64,000 nt of DNA from Pararhizobium sp. A13 (GTDB lineage Bacteria > Pseudomonadota > Alphaproteobacteria > Rhizobiales > Rhizobiaceae), in contig NZ_CP149510.1 in the NCBI RefSeq assembly GCF_040126305.1, forward strand, positions 969,001 through 1,033,000. Direction: 5' to 3'. This document shows positions 46,956 through 56,818 of the stretch, piece after piece (the stretch's first letter is position 1; each line of letters starts with the position of its first letter). The notes under the pieces are model-generated. The model searched no databases, was not told the DNA's origin, and saw only the letters and a program-made list of their open reading frames with translations. Made by a program: the position numbers and the translations under genes.

Positions 46956-49900
46956 TGGCATCCTCCTCGCCTTCCGCCGTCGCCCATTCGGCAACGCGGG
47001 CAAGATGATCATACTCGCCGCCGTAATCGCGCTCTTTCTGCACAATCACGCGTGAGGCAAAGCCGTGTTTGCCGTTCATCAGGGCGGTGAGGAGCCCCGC
47101 CAGTTCCTTGAGCGATTCCCCGGCCAGTTGCTCGGCGGATTTGGTCTCGACGTTGGCGCGCGTTTTGGCGTGTTCGTTGTTGACTTCCTCAGGCTTAAAT
47201 CGTTCGCCGGGTTTCAGGCGGACATAGACCAGCGACTGCGGATGCCGTGATCCCGCGTGCTTGAAAGCGCCCGCCTTGAGCGCGGCGGCTTCGAGCGCCA
47301 GTTGCGGATCAAGCAGCGCACGCGCCTCGTTGACCGACGGGCTGGAGCCGGTCTTGTAATCGACGATCACGGCGCTGCCGTCGCCGAGAATGTCGATACG
47401 GTCGGCAATGCCGGTCAGCTTGATGTCCTCGACGCCGATCTCCATCGAGGCATAAAGCTCGGTGTAGGATTTCCGGATATCGGCGTGGCGAGCGATTTCC
47501 CACTCGATGAAGGCCTTGCCAACGGCGGCAAAGCGCGGTCGCCAGACGACGTCGATATGGGCGGGCAGCGCTTGTTCGTCGAAGGCCTCGTTGATCAGCC
47601 GGCTCATTTCCTGCGCCGCGTCCGGTGACGCGGGATCGAGATCGGCGCGGACGAAGCGTTCGACGATCTTGTGATAGAGCGTGCCGCGCTCGGCCGCACC
47701 CGGATCGCGGTTGAAGGGATCGATCGGCTGCAGGCGCAGGATTCGCTTGGCATAGACAGCATAGGGATCGCGTCGCAGGCGGGCGACCTCGCTGAAGGAA
47801 TAGCTGCGCGGCTGCAGCTCCGGCGAAGGTTTCGGCTCCGGGCGGGTCGCCAGTGGTTGCGTAACGCCCTGGTCGAGCATGCCCGCCCAATGATGATAAT
47901 CCCTGCCGTTCTCGCGAAGCCTTGCCGCGAAATCGCGGCCGCCGACGGCGAGAAGCCGTTGCAACCAGCGCGAGGCGACGGTCGGCGTGGCACCCTTGCG
48001 CATCGCTCGTGTCAGGATGAGCTTGCGGGTGCCGCAAGCCATCTGGAAATCATGGGCCAGCTGGCCGATGCGCCGCTCCGGCGGCTCCAGGCCGATGGAC
48101 GTTTTCATGGTGCGCGACAGGAAAGGATCATTGGCGGTCTGCCCGGGCCAGGTGCCTTCGTTCATGCCGCCGAGAACGACGAGATCGACGCTTTGCAGAC
48201 GGGATTCCAGTGCGCCGAAGATAAACACGCGGGGATGGCGCATGGAACGCGGCTTTATCGCCTCGCTCGCCGATAGCGCCTCCATGATGTCGCTCCATTG
48301 GGGTCCGTCGGCGGTCATCTGGCCGTCGGTGTCGATGACGGAGCGAAAAAGGGTCGCCAGGGCTTCGCCGGCTTCACCCGACCAGAGACCGGCAAGACTG
48401 CCGCGTTCGTCGACGGTGGCCGCTTCGAGCGCTGCGCCGGTTTTTTCTGCCCATTCGGCAAGCGTCAAGGCCGCGGTCAGACCCCGGCCGGTTCTGTGAT
48501 GGCGCACCAGCGTTCCAGCCAGCGGTTCTACAGCGGCGGCAATGCGCCGGGCAAGATCGCGGGCCCGCTCGATCGCCGCCTCGTCGATCCGGCTGCGCCA
48601 TTCCGGCAGATGTCTTTTGTTTCCTTCGCGCTGGAGCGCCTCGTCGAGAAGAACCACCAGTTCGGAAATATCGGCGCTGCCGGTGCCGCCGCGCAGCGCC
48701 ATCAGTTCCAGCGTCTCTGCCGTTGTGTTCATGACATCCGTGGGTAGGCCGAATCGCGCCAGCGGATGCTTCAACAGGGCGGTGATCGAAACCGGATCGC
48801 CGGGCCGCAGAGCGGCCTCGAGAAGCAGCCGCGTCAGGCTGCCGGGGCCGGTCGCCGAAAGCGGTGTACCGGCCGAATCGTCGGCCTCGATGCCAAACCG
48901 CAGGAGTTCGGCCGCCACCCGGCGGGCAAGGTCTCGGTCGGGCGTGATCAGTGCGGCCTGGCTTTCCTCGCTGCCGTGCAGAGCGAGCCGAAGGGCGATA
49001 GCGATCGCCGTCGCCTCCTCGCGTTCATTGGCCGTCTCGATCAGCGCGGCATCCTTAAAGGCGTCCGTAAGCTGGGCCTGATCGACGGCGCCGCGAAGGG
49101 CTGTCCAGCCGCTCGTTGCCTGAACCGGCAGGAGGGCATGGGACATGATCTCCGCGCGATAATCGAGGTCAGCGTCCGCTGTGCCGAGCGGCATGACATC
49201 GCGGCGGTCGATGCCCATGCGGTTCAGCAAGCGGAAGAAGCCGTATTGCGGATGGCTGCGGCTTGCCGGATCACCGGCCAGCTTGGCCGTTTCCGGCGCG
49301 ATCATCATCCACTCCGCATTGCCCATCGTCCGGTCGAGACCGGGCAGCACGATGGTGCCATTCGGCAGTTTTTGCACCGCGGCGATCAGACTGGCCGTCG
49401 CGGGGATAGAGCCGGTCGACCCGGCGATAATGATCGGTCCGGTGACTTTTCCGTCGGCGATACGCTGCCTCTCGGCTTCGAGGATGGCGTTGCGGTGGCG
49501 GGCGGGCGAGGATTGCTTGAGCTCCTCCAGTCGCTGCGGCCAGTAGGTGCGGGCGATCTTGAGGAATTCGAGCGTTAGCTGCCACCACAGCGCATGGTCG
49601 GCGTCGTCGAGTTTGTCGAGCGCCTCCCAATCCAGCTCTTCGGTTTCCATCGCGTCGATGATCTCGGAGAGATTGCGGGCGAGCCAGATCGCGTCGGCGG
49701 GGCTTGCGGGAGCTATCAGCGGGCTTTCCGCGTGCACATCGACCACGGCCTTCGGAAGCTGGTTTCGCCAGGCGAGGATGAGGCGGCCAAGCTCGATCAG
49801 CCGGGCGGTGTTCGTCAAAGGCGGCGCCAGATCGAGGATCGCCGGGATTTCCGCGTCGAAGAAGCCGCTGTCGTCGTCGGTTTCCCCCAACGCCCGGATC

Positions 49901-50130
49901 ATTGGCAGGATGGCAGAGCGGCCGCCGAGGCTATCGACCAGTTCCGAGCGCAAGACGCGCGCCGAGCGGCGGGTCGGCACGAAGATCGTGATGCCGGCAA
50001 GGGCCAGCGGATCGGCTTCCGCATAGCGAAAACCGGGCACCAATTCGCCGGAGCACAGCTTTTCGACCAGCGTCTTCAGGAAGGGAAGGCCAGGGGGAAT
50101 GGTGAAAACGTTGGAAACGGTTTCCGCCAT
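46945..50130 (-). CDS. addB: Double-strand break repair protein AddB
   Basis: AddB pairs with AddA to resect double-strand breaks for recombination. The 1061-residue protein starts MAETVSNVFTIPPGLPFLKTLVE, has a helicase-like region without a full Walker A (ITIFVPTRRSARVLRSELVDSLGG, and LVVLGGMNEGTWPGQ), and a C-terminal nuclease with GIADRIDILGDGSAVIVDYKTG. The iron-sulfur cysteines of Bacillus AddB were not seen around the nuclease domain. It is four bases downstream of the MurU-like gene, so this is a long minus-strand operon from divL to trxA. Confidence 0.95.
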   Translation of the reverse strand: MAETVSNVFTIPPGLPFLKTLVEKLCSGELVPGFRYAEADPLALAGITIFVPTRRSARVLRSELVDSLGGRSAILPMIRALGETDDDSGFFDAEIPAILDLAPPLTNTARLIELGRLILAWRNQLPKAVVDVHAESPLIAPASPADAIWLARNLSEIIDAMETEELDWEALDKLDDADHALWWQLTLEFLKIARTYWPQRLEELKQSSPARHRNAILEAERQRIADGKVTGPIIIAGSTGSIPATASLIAAVQKLPNGTIVLPGLDRTMGNAEWMMIAPETAKLAGDPASRSHPQYGFFRLLNRMGIDRRDVMPLGTADADLDYRAEIMSHALLPVQATSGWTALRGAVDQAQLTDAFKDAALIETANEREEATAIAIALRLALHGSEESQAALITPDRDLARRVAAELLRFGIEADDSAGTPLSATGPGSLTRLLLEAALRPGDPVSITALLKHPLARFGLPTDVMNTTAETLELMALRGGTGSADISELVVLLDEALQREGNKRHLPEWRSRIDEAAIERARDLARRIAAAVEPLAGTLVRHHRTGRGLTAALTLAEWAEKTGAALEAATVDERGSLAGLWSGEAGEALATLFRSVIDTDGQMTADGPQWSDIMEALSASEAIKPRSMRHPRVFIFGALESRLQSVDLVVLGGMNEGTWPGQTANDPFLSRTMKTSIGLEPPERRIGQLAHDFQMACGTRKLILTRAMRKGATPTVASRWLQRLLAVGGRDFAARLRENGRDYHHWAGMLDQGVTQPLATRPEPKPSPELQPRSYSFSEVARLRRDPYAVYAKRILRLQPIDPFNRDPGAAERGTLYHKIVERFVRADLDPASPDAAQEMSRLINEAFDEQALPAHIDVVWRPRFAAVGKAFIEWEIARHADIRKSYTELYASMEIGVEDIKLTGIADRIDILGDGSAVIVDYKTGSSPSVNEARALLDPQLALEAAALKAGAFKHAGSRHPQSLVYVRLKPGERFKPEEVNNEHAKTRANVETKSAEQLAGESLKELAGLLTALMNGKHGFASRVIVQKERDYGGEYDHLARVAEWATAEGEEDANEG

Positions 50131-50134
50131 GTCC

Positions 50135-50866
50135 TCATGCTCCCGTCTGGAAGCGTCTGATCGCCTCTTCGGCCTCGCCGACTGCTTCCGGCGTGCCCAC
50201 GGTCAGCCAGTGACCTTCGAGAAGGATGCCGAAAAGCCTGTTTCTGGCAATCGCCTTGTCGAAATAGATGTTGAGGTTGAAAGGTCCTTCCGGGGCGTCG
50301 GCAAAGAGCCTGCTGTGCATGGCGATCGCGCCCGCATAGACGACGGGGTTTTCCATGCCCTCCCTGTAACGCGAGAGCCGGCCCTGCGGATCAAGCGCGA
50401 AATCCAGCTTGCCGTTGTGGCCGGTCGTATCCTCGTTGCGGACACAGAGCAGAGCCATGTCCATCGTTTCAGGGTCAAAGAAGGAAGCAAGCCGCTCAAG
50501 ATTTGACGGTGCGTCCGGCTTTTCGCCGATCCAGAAGAGATCGGCGTTCATGACGAGGACCGGACCGCCATCGAGCAGTTTCAATCCCTTGGCAAGACCA
50601 CCACCGGAACTCATCAACGCATCCCGCTCGTCGGAGATGACGATTCTCGGCCGGTGCCTGTCCTTCAGATGCGCCTCCATCTGGTCGGCGAAATGGTGGA
50701 CGTTGACCGCCGCCGTCTCGATGCCGGCACCTTCGATCGCGTCGAGTACGTAATCGATCATCGGCTTCCCGGCGATGCGCACCAGGGGTTTCGGCATGGT
50801 ATCGGTGATGGGCCGCAGCCGGGTGCCAAGCCCCGCCGCGAGCACCATGGCATTCTTGATGGACAT
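50135..50866 (-). CDS. murU: MurNAc-1-phosphate uridylyltransferase-like nucleotidyltransferase (MurU)
   Basis: The 243-residue protein is a sugar-1-phosphate nucleotidyltransferase with AMVLAAGLGTRLRPITDTMPKPLV (residues 6-29), the NADLFW metal aspartate near residue 106, and GTPEAVGEAEEAI at the end. It is close in size and layout to Pseudomonas MurU, which makes UDP-MurNAc in cell-wall recycling. The next gene upstream encodes a TsaE-AmgK fusion; AmgK makes MurNAc-1-phosphate, the MurU substrate, which strongly supports this role. ATG 50866 (MSIKNAMVLAAG) is chosen over 50881. Confidence 0.85.
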   Translation of the reverse strand: MSIKNAMVLAAGLGTRLRPITDTMPKPLVRIAGKPMIDYVLDAIEGAGIETAAVNVHHFADQMEAHLKDRHRPRIVISDERDALMSSGGGLAKGLKLLDGGPVLVMNADLFWIGEKPDAPSNLERLASFFDPETMDMALLCVRNEDTTGHNGKLDFALDPQGRLSRYREGMENPVVYAGAIAMHSRLFADAPEGPFNLNIYFDKAIARNRLFGILLEGHWLTVGTPEAVGEAEEAIRRFQTGA

Positions 50867-50906
50867 AGGCACGTAATCCACTGAAGTCCTGACCGCTGAT
50901 TCGGTT

Positions 50907-52400
50907 TTAAAGGATTCCAGCCTTTATGCACCAATCACGCAAGGGCGCGAGCGCTTCATGTTCGAGCGCCACGTGAAGATAGGAGAATGTCCGCGGCATG
51001 TGCTTCATGTAGAAGGGCTTGCCGTCGCGCTGCATCAGCCGGACCCAGATGCCGGCGAGCTTGCAGTTGCGCTGCGCCGACATCAGATGCCAGTCGCGCC
51101 GGAACGCTGCCTCGTCGAAACCGCCGAGAGCGTGGCGTTCAGTGCAGTAGAGCGAGAGCATCTCGCCGCAGAGGTCCGGCTCGATCGTCACCCGCGCATC
51201 CTGTGTGATGGATGCCACGTCATAGGCTGTCGGGCCGATCATCGCGTCCTGGAAATCGATGATGCCGACACGGTCGAAGCCGGAGTTCTTAGCGCGCCAG
51301 ATGATGTTCGGCGAATGGAAATCCCGTAACAGTAGTTTCTTTTCCGACGTGGCGAGAAGATCGACCAGTCTATCCCAGACCGAGAAATACGCGGCACGCT
51401 CGGCGTCGGAGGCCTTCTCGCCGCGCTTCCACGGAAGATACCAGTCGATCAGCAGGCTGGCTTCGATCTTCATTGCCGTACGATCGAAATCGGGTATGTG
51501 GTGCGTAATGGTATCGGACAGGGGTATGTCGCGTGTTACCGGCTGCGCGTGCAGATGCGCGAGCACGCGAACACTTTCTAGATAACGTTCGGCGACCGGC
51601 TGTCCATCCGCATCGAGGATACCCTCGCTGCCGAGATTTTCGATCAGAAGGATGCCTGCGTCGAGATCTCTTTCGTAAACCTCGGGCGCGCAAAATCCCT
51701 TGTCCCGAATGTCGCTGGCAATTGCAACGAACGGAATGACGTCTTCGGCAAGATGGGCGAGCTGCTGGTAGTATTTGCCATCCTGCAGGATCGGCCCGGC
51801 CTTGTGGCGGGCCGAATCCATCAGGATTCGCACCGGTTGCCCCGCGATCAAAATCCGCTCATAGGCGCGTGCCGACGCATCGCCGCTCAGATGCCGGCGC
51901 TTTGCCTCTCCATATCCGCCGTGTTGCAGGAAGGAACGGATCGCAAGGCTGCGCTTGATCCGCGCCAAGGCCACCGTATCGCCGGATATGGTGACGCGGC
52001 GGCCGTCATCGAGGTGGGAAAAGGTCGCGGTCAGTCGGGTTTTCGGCAGCGCCGAGAGCGCGTTTTCCGGCCATTCCACCAGGCAGATACCGTCCGAGAG
52101 CGCTTCGTCGAGGCCGAGTTCGTCCAGTTCGGACACATCTGCCAGCCGGTAGAGGTCGAAATGCGAAACAGGAATGCGCAGGTCGTAGCTTTGCACCAGG
52201 GTGAAGGTCGGGCTCGGCACCTCGAGCGCCTCGTCGTCGGCCATGGCGCGCAGGAAGGCGCGGGCGAGCGTCGATTTGCCGGCGCCGAGATCGCCGGAGA
52301 GCGCCAGGCAGTCGCCGGGCTTCAAGGCCAGCGCCAGGTCTTCGCCGAGCTGAATGGTCGCGGCCTCGTCTTTCAGGAAAATTGCGATGTCCTGCATCAT
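50907..52400 (-). CDS. Fusion of TsaE (tRNA t6A ATPase) with AmgK-like sugar kinase
   Basis: The 497-residue protein has two parts. Residues 1-150 are TsaE, with LSGDLGAGKSTLARAFLRAM (Walker A), VPSPTFTLVQSY, HFDLYRL and LVEWPENA; TsaE is an ATPase of t6A37 tRNA synthesis. Residues 160-497 are an aminoglycoside-phosphotransferase-fold kinase, with the catalytic LLLRDFHSPNIIW and the metal aspartate in GIIDFQDAMIGPTAYDVAS. This part fits AmgK, which phosphorylates MurNAc/GlcNAc at C1 in peptidoglycan recycling. The ATG overlaps the divL stop (ATGA); MurU follows 40 bases later. Confidence 0.88.
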   Translation of the reverse strand: MMQDIAIFLKDEAATIQLGEDLALALKPGDCLALSGDLGAGKSTLARAFLRAMADDEALEVPSPTFTLVQSYDLRIPVSHFDLYRLADVSELDELGLDEALSDGICLVEWPENALSALPKTRLTATFSHLDDGRRVTISGDTVALARIKRSLAIRSFLQHGGYGEAKRRHLSGDASARAYERILIAGQPVRILMDSARHKAGPILQDGKYYQQLAHLAEDVIPFVAIASDIRDKGFCAPEVYERDLDAGILLIENLGSEGILDADGQPVAERYLESVRVLAHLHAQPVTRDIPLSDTITHHIPDFDRTAMKIEASLLIDWYLPWKRGEKASDAERAAYFSVWDRLVDLLATSEKKLLLRDFHSPNIIWRAKNSGFDRVGIIDFQDAMIGPTAYDVASITQDARVTIEPDLCGEMLSLYCTERHALGGFDEAAFRRDWHLMSAQRNCKLAGIWVRLMQRDGKPFYMKHMPRTFSYLHVALEHEALAPLRDWCIKAGIL

Positions 52401-54877
52401 TCCGCCGCTGCGAATTTCGGAAGATCACCCGAGGGGATGCGGCAGGTCACTTCCGTTCCCTCGCCTTCATGGCTGCGGATCGACACCGTGCCATGGTGCA
52501 GGCTGACGAAACTTTCGACGATGGAGAGGCCAAGACCGGCGCCGCCGTGTGTCCCATGGCTTTCGAACCGGTTGAACACGGTATCGAGAACGTCCTGCGG
52601 GATGCCGGGGCCGTTGTCGCTGACGCTGAAGACGAAATCGCTGCCGTCGCGGCGGCATCTCAGGCTGATGGTGCTGCCGTCGGGCGCGAAATTGGCGGCA
52701 TTGGTCAGGAGCTTGATGAGGATCTGCTTCAGTCGTTGGTGGTCGGCGACGAAAAGGCCGAGCATGTCGGGCGTGTCGATCTGCAGCGTCACGGCGCTTT
52801 CCTGCAGCCGATCGGCCATCTGAAGGGAGACTTCGTCGAGGAAGTCGGTCAGGTTGACTTCCGACAGGTCGAGCTCGACGATGCCGGCATCGACGGTCGC
52901 GAGATCGAGAATGTCGTTGACGATCGTGAGCAGCAATGAGGACGAGGTGGAGATATGATCGACATATTCCGCCTGCCGCTCGGTCAGTGCGCCGAAGGCG
53001 GGCGTTTTCAAAAGATCGGCAAAACCGATGATGTTGGTGAGCGGCGAACGCAGTTCGTAGGAGACGTGCTGGACGAAGTCGTTCTTCAGATGGTCGGCCA
53101 TCCGCAACGCCTCGTTCTTTTCGGTCAGCGCCCGCTCGACGCGCACGCTATCGGTGATGTTGACGAAGGTCAGCATCGTCTGCGCATTCGGCAGCGGGAT
53201 GACGGCAAAATCCAGAATGAGACCGGTGCGGAGTTCGAGGATGCCCTGGCAGGACGGCCGCTCGTCGTCGAAGCTGGTAATGAGATGCGAGAACCGCTTC
53301 CAACCGTCCGGCTGGTCGTAGGACGGCGCGCAGACCTGCTCGATGGCGCGGATGTGCGTGCCAGGCTTGGCTTCCGCCTCCGTGACGCCCCAGAGCGCGC
53401 GGAAGGCTGGGTTGGACAGCTTGATGCGCCCGTCCGGCCCGAACACGGCGACGCCTTCGGACAGATGGTCGATGGTCTCGCCCTGAACCTGCACCAGGGT
53501 ATTGTAGCGGGTTTCGAGATCGACCTTTTCCGTCAGGTTCTCGAACACCCAGGTCGCGCCGCCTTGGGGACGGGCCGTTGCGAAAACGCGCAGCGTCTGG
53601 CCGTTCGGCAGGTGCCAGAGGTCCGATTGCGTGTCGAGCGCCTGATAGACGGCGAGCGCATTTTCCTTCCACTGTTTCCAGTTCAATTGTTCGGGCAGCT
53701 TCGCAGCAGCGCGCAGTCGGTCGAGAATCTCGCCATTGCCCGGCTTGCGTTCGAGGAAGCCCATGTCGAGATCCCAGAGCCGCTGGAAGGCCTGGTTGTA
53801 GAATTGCAGACGCTGCCCACCGTCGAAGATGGCGACGGGCGTCGCCAGATGATCAAGCGTCTCGGCGTGGCTTTTCAGGGTGCGGTTCAGCTCTTCGCGA
53901 ACAGCCTCGACATCCGAGACGTTGATCGCCATGCCTGCCGATCCGGCCGGGCTCCTGGCATCGACCACGTCGAAGAATGTCCGGTTCCCCCGGACGACGG
54001 TGGAGACTTTTTCGCGATAAGCTGAATCATAGGTGCTGAGCGCGCGGATCTTTTCGCGCGCCACCGTCGCCAGAAGCTCCCGGTTTTCCTTCACCGCAGC
54101 ACCCGGATCGGCGGCCTCGACCGCCTCCGCATAGGCTTCGTTGACCCAAAGGAGCGCGCCGTCGGCACCGCGCTGCCAGACCGGCAGATCGATCGCATCA
54201 AGCACCGTCTGAAGGCTCAACAGCGATCCGTGCAGGCGATCCCGCTCCAGTTTCATCTCGGCAAGCTCGGCGCGCAGATTGTTGAGCGCGACGAAGCGGA
54301 CGAAAGCCCGGCCACCGGAGACACGGCCCTGCGTCTCGATGATTTCGCCGCGGGTGGTTTCAACGATCAGATCGAAGCTCTGGGCGCTGGAGCGCAAAAG
54401 CTCGATGGCCTTTTCAAGTTCGGAGGCAGACTGGGATTTGATCCAGCGGCCGAAAGCGAGGAAGTCGCGGTCATCCTGCGGAGCGCCCGTTTCGACGGGC
54501 AGGTGTCCCAAGAACTCCGGCTTGTTCGAAAGGCCTTCCCAGACGACGATACGGCGGTTCTTGTCGGCGATCAGTGCCTGAAAACGCGAAATCTTGTGAT
54601 TGGCGTCGGCCAGTGCGGCGTTCAGTTCGCGATTGTCCGTTTCGATATTGCCGCGCTGGCGGATCAGCCAGATGGCGGAAATCATTGCCGCCGAAATCAC
54701 CCCGATCAGGACGGAAAAAGTGACGACTTCGGAGGAGTGGAAAACGCTCGCCGTGGAGATGTCTTCGGCCGCCGCAAGGGCAGGGCAGGCGCAGATCGCA
54801 AGCGCAGAACCCGCCATGAACCGGCGCAGCAAGGACGGAATCCGGCCGCCAGCGCGTTTCGAAGGACCTGTTTCCAT
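52397..54877 (-). CDS. divL: DivL-like cell-cycle tyrosine pseudokinase
   Basis: The 826-residue protein resembles a sensor histidine kinase, but its DHp box reads HVSYELRSPLTN with tyrosine at the phospho-acceptor position (about residue 607, codon at 53057-53059). This is the hallmark of DivL, which tunes the CckA-CtrA cell-cycle phosphorelay. An N-terminal secretory-like segment (LAICACPALAAAED) and a membrane helix (VTFSVLIGVISAAMISAIWLI) precede several PAS-like repeats (FDGGQRLQFYNQAFQRLW, FGPDGRIKLSNPAFRALWG). The HATPase domain is intact: NAANFAPDGS, DNGPGIP, GGAGLGLSIV. ATG 54877 follows GGGGAAG; earlier in-frame starts at 54898 and 54913 are possible. Confidence 0.9.
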   Translation of the reverse strand: METGPSKRAGGRIPSLLRRFMAGSALAICACPALAAAEDISTASVFHSSEVVTFSVLIGVISAAMISAIWLIRQRGNIETDNRELNAALADANHKISRFQALIADKNRRIVVWEGLSNKPEFLGHLPVETGAPQDDRDFLAFGRWIKSQSASELEKAIELLRSSAQSFDLIVETTRGEIIETQGRVSGGRAFVRFVALNNLRAELAEMKLERDRLHGSLLSLQTVLDAIDLPVWQRGADGALLWVNEAYAEAVEAADPGAAVKENRELLATVAREKIRALSTYDSAYREKVSTVVRGNRTFFDVVDARSPAGSAGMAINVSDVEAVREELNRTLKSHAETLDHLATPVAIFDGGQRLQFYNQAFQRLWDLDMGFLERKPGNGEILDRLRAAAKLPEQLNWKQWKENALAVYQALDTQSDLWHLPNGQTLRVFATARPQGGATWVFENLTEKVDLETRYNTLVQVQGETIDHLSEGVAVFGPDGRIKLSNPAFRALWGVTEAEAKPGTHIRAIEQVCAPSYDQPDGWKRFSHLITSFDDERPSCQGILELRTGLILDFAVIPLPNAQTMLTFVNITDSVRVERALTEKNEALRMADHLKNDFVQHVSYELRSPLTNIIGFADLLKTPAFGALTERQAEYVDHISTSSSLLLTIVNDILDLATVDAGIVELDLSEVNLTDFLDEVSLQMADRLQESAVTLQIDTPDMLGLFVADHQRLKQILIKLLTNAANFAPDGSTISLRCRRDGSDFVFSVSDNGPGIPQDVLDTVFNRFESHGTHGGAGLGLSIVESFVSLHHGTVSIRSHEGEGTEVTCRIPSGDLPKFAAAE

Positions 54878-55211
54878 GGCATGCTTCCCCGTTTGCATCA
54901 CATAGGATGCCATGACCCGAAAAACCGAATCACGGACGATCTCATGTGTATTCAATACCTTGAAGCGTGCCCCGACCTTTCGGCGGAGCCCGTGCAAGGT
55001 CCTTAGTCCGGTTGCAAATCGCCACGTAGTGCGAAATCGAATCCTGCCAACGGCAGGCCTCGTTCAATTTCGATTGCAGTCCGGCATGTCTCCGTTTGTT
55101 TGCCGCATAAACGACAAGACATCCCATTCGCGACGCGTCTGTACCGCATCTTTGTCACGAATCATTGTCCCAAAAACATACGCCTTCGGCGAATCGTCGG
55201 AAAGGGCGAGG
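54878..55211. other. divL upstream region with a cluster of GANTC sites
   Basis: No gene is visible in this stretch. Four GAATC sequences (GANTC, the CcrM methylation site) occur at 54927, 55039, 55159 and 55191, more than the roughly one per 256 bases expected by chance. CcrM/GcrA-controlled cell-cycle genes often carry such sites in their promoters. No clear CtrA box or sigma70 promoter was recognised. Confidence 0.35.
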
Positions 55212-55253
55212 CAAAAAAAGAGGCCGCGATCTGCTGTCAAGATCGCGGCCTCT
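55212..55253 (-). terminator. Rho-independent terminator after ahcY
   Basis: On the minus strand a perfect 13-base stem (AGAGGCCGCGATC / GATCGCGGCCTCT) with a 9-base loop is followed by a run of T (TTTTTTTGC). It starts 28 bases after the ahcY stop. Confidence 0.9.
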
Positions 55254-55280
55254 ACATGTTGTGGATTATCCAGGTAAGGA

Positions 55281-56681
55281 TTAATACCGGTAGTGTTCAG
55301 CCTTGAACGGACCCTGCGTCTTCACGCCGATGTAGTTGGCCTGTTCTTCCGAAAGTTCCGTTAGCTTGACGCCGAGCTTGCCGAGGTGAAGGCGGGCAAC
55401 CTTCTCGTCGAGGTGCTTGGGCAGGATGTGGACCTTCTTGTCGTACTGTTCACCCTTGGTGAAGAGTTCGATCTGGGCCAAGACCTGGTTGGTGAAGGAC
55501 GCCGACATGACGAAGGACGGATGGCCGGTGGCGTTGCCGAGATTGAGCAGGCGGCCTTCCGAGAGAAGGATCATCCGGTTGCCCTTGGGGAACTCGATCA
55601 GATCGACCTGCGGCTTGACGTTGGTCCATTTCAGGTTGCGCAGAGCCGAAACCTGGATCTCGTTGTCGAAGTGGCCGATATTGCCGACGATCGCCATGTC
55701 CTTCATCTCGCGCATGTGGTCCATGCGGATGACGTCCTTGTTGCCGGTCGTGGTGATGAAGATATCGGCGGTCGAGACGACGTCTTCGAGCTGCACGACT
55801 TCATACCCGTCCATGGCGGCCTGCAGGGCGCAGATCGGGTCGACTTCGGTGACCTTGACGCGGGCGCCGGCGCCCGACAGCGAGGCAGCCGAACCCTTGC
55901 CAACGTCGCCATAACCGCAGACGACGGCGACCTTGCCGGCCATCATCACGTCGGTGCCGCGGCGGATGCCGTCGACCAGCGATTCCTTGCAGCCATACTT
56001 GTTGTCGAATTTCGACTTGGTGACCGAATCGTTGACGTTGATCGCCGGGAAGGGCAAGAGGCCCTTGGCATGCAGCTGGTACAGACGATTGACACCGGTG
56101 GTGGTTTCTTCGGTCACGCCCTTGATCGCGTCGCGCTGCCTGGTGAACCAGCCCGGGGAGGCGGCAAGGCGCTTCTTGATCTGGGCGACGAGGATTTCCT
56201 CTTCTTCCGAGGTCGGGTTCGACAGCACGTCCTCGCCGGCTTCGGCGCGAGCGCCGAGCAGGATGTACATGGTGGCGTCGCCGCCATCATCGAGGATCAT
56301 GTTGGAGACGCCGCCATCGGCCCATTGGAAGATCTTGTCGGTATAGGTCCAGTAGTCCTCCAGCGTCTCGCCCTTGACGGCGTAGACCGGAACGCCGCTG
56401 GCGGCGATTGCTGCTGCAGCATGGTCCTGGGTGGAGAAGATGTTGCAGGATGCCCAGCGGACTTCGGCGCCGAGTGCGACCAGCGTTTCGATCAGCACCG
56501 CCGTCTGGATGGTCATGTGCAGCGAACCGGTGATACGCGCACCCTTCAGTGGCTTCTTCGAGCCGAATTCCTCGCGGCAGGCCATCAGGCCCGGCATTTC
56601 GGTCTCGGCAATGGTGATTTCCTTGCGGCCGAAATCGGCAAGGCCGATATCCGCAACGAGATAGTCGTTCGTCGTGCTCAT
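55281..56681 (-). CDS. ahcY: Adenosylhomocysteinase (S-adenosyl-L-homocysteine hydrolase)
   Basis: AhcY hydrolyses SAH to adenosine and homocysteine, clearing methylation by-product. The 466-residue protein begins [20 protein letters not shown], contains [21 protein letters not shown], the NAD-loop [19 protein letters not shown] and [17 protein letters not shown], and ends KAEHYRY, the family C-terminus. ATG 56681 follows GGAGAGC; the frame is open to 56744 without conservation. Repeats at 56819-56850 upstream look like an operator. Confidence 0.97.
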   Translation of the reverse strand: MSTTNDYLVADIGLADFGRKEITIAETEMPGLMACREEFGSKKPLKGARITGSLHMTIQTAVLIETLVALGAEVRWASCNIFSTQDHAAAAIAASGVPVYAVKGETLEDYWTYTDKIFQWADGGVSNMILDDGGDATMYILLGARAEAGEDVLSNPTSEEEEILVAQIKKRLAASPGWFTRQRDAIKGVTEETTTGVNRLYQLHAKGLLPFPAINVNDSVTKSKFDNKYGCKESLVDGIRRGTDVMMAGKVAVVCGYGDVGKGSAASLSGAGARVKVTEVDPICALQAAMDGYEVVQLEDVVSTADIFITTTGNKDVIRMDHMREMKDMAIVGNIGHFDNEIQVSALRNLKWTNVKPQVDLIEFPKGNRMILLSEGRLLNLGNATGHPSFVMSASFTNQVLAQIELFTKGEQYDKKVHILPKHLDEKVARLHLGKLGVKLTELSEEQANYIGVKTQGPFKAEHYRY

Positions 56682-56818
56682 GAAGCTCTCCGGGCTTGAG
56701 GCCATGCACCGGGACCTGATGTGTTTATGATCCGGGCAGGGCACACTGAAATTCGCAACTTCGGCAAGGAGCCGAGAAGTTTGTTCTCACCTAGCAGGAT
56801 TCATGAAAAGGAGCAACA

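Noticed and set aside
55386..56699. 437-codon open frame on the plus strand
   Set aside because: It is antisense to ahcY, a highly conserved enzyme with full motifs.
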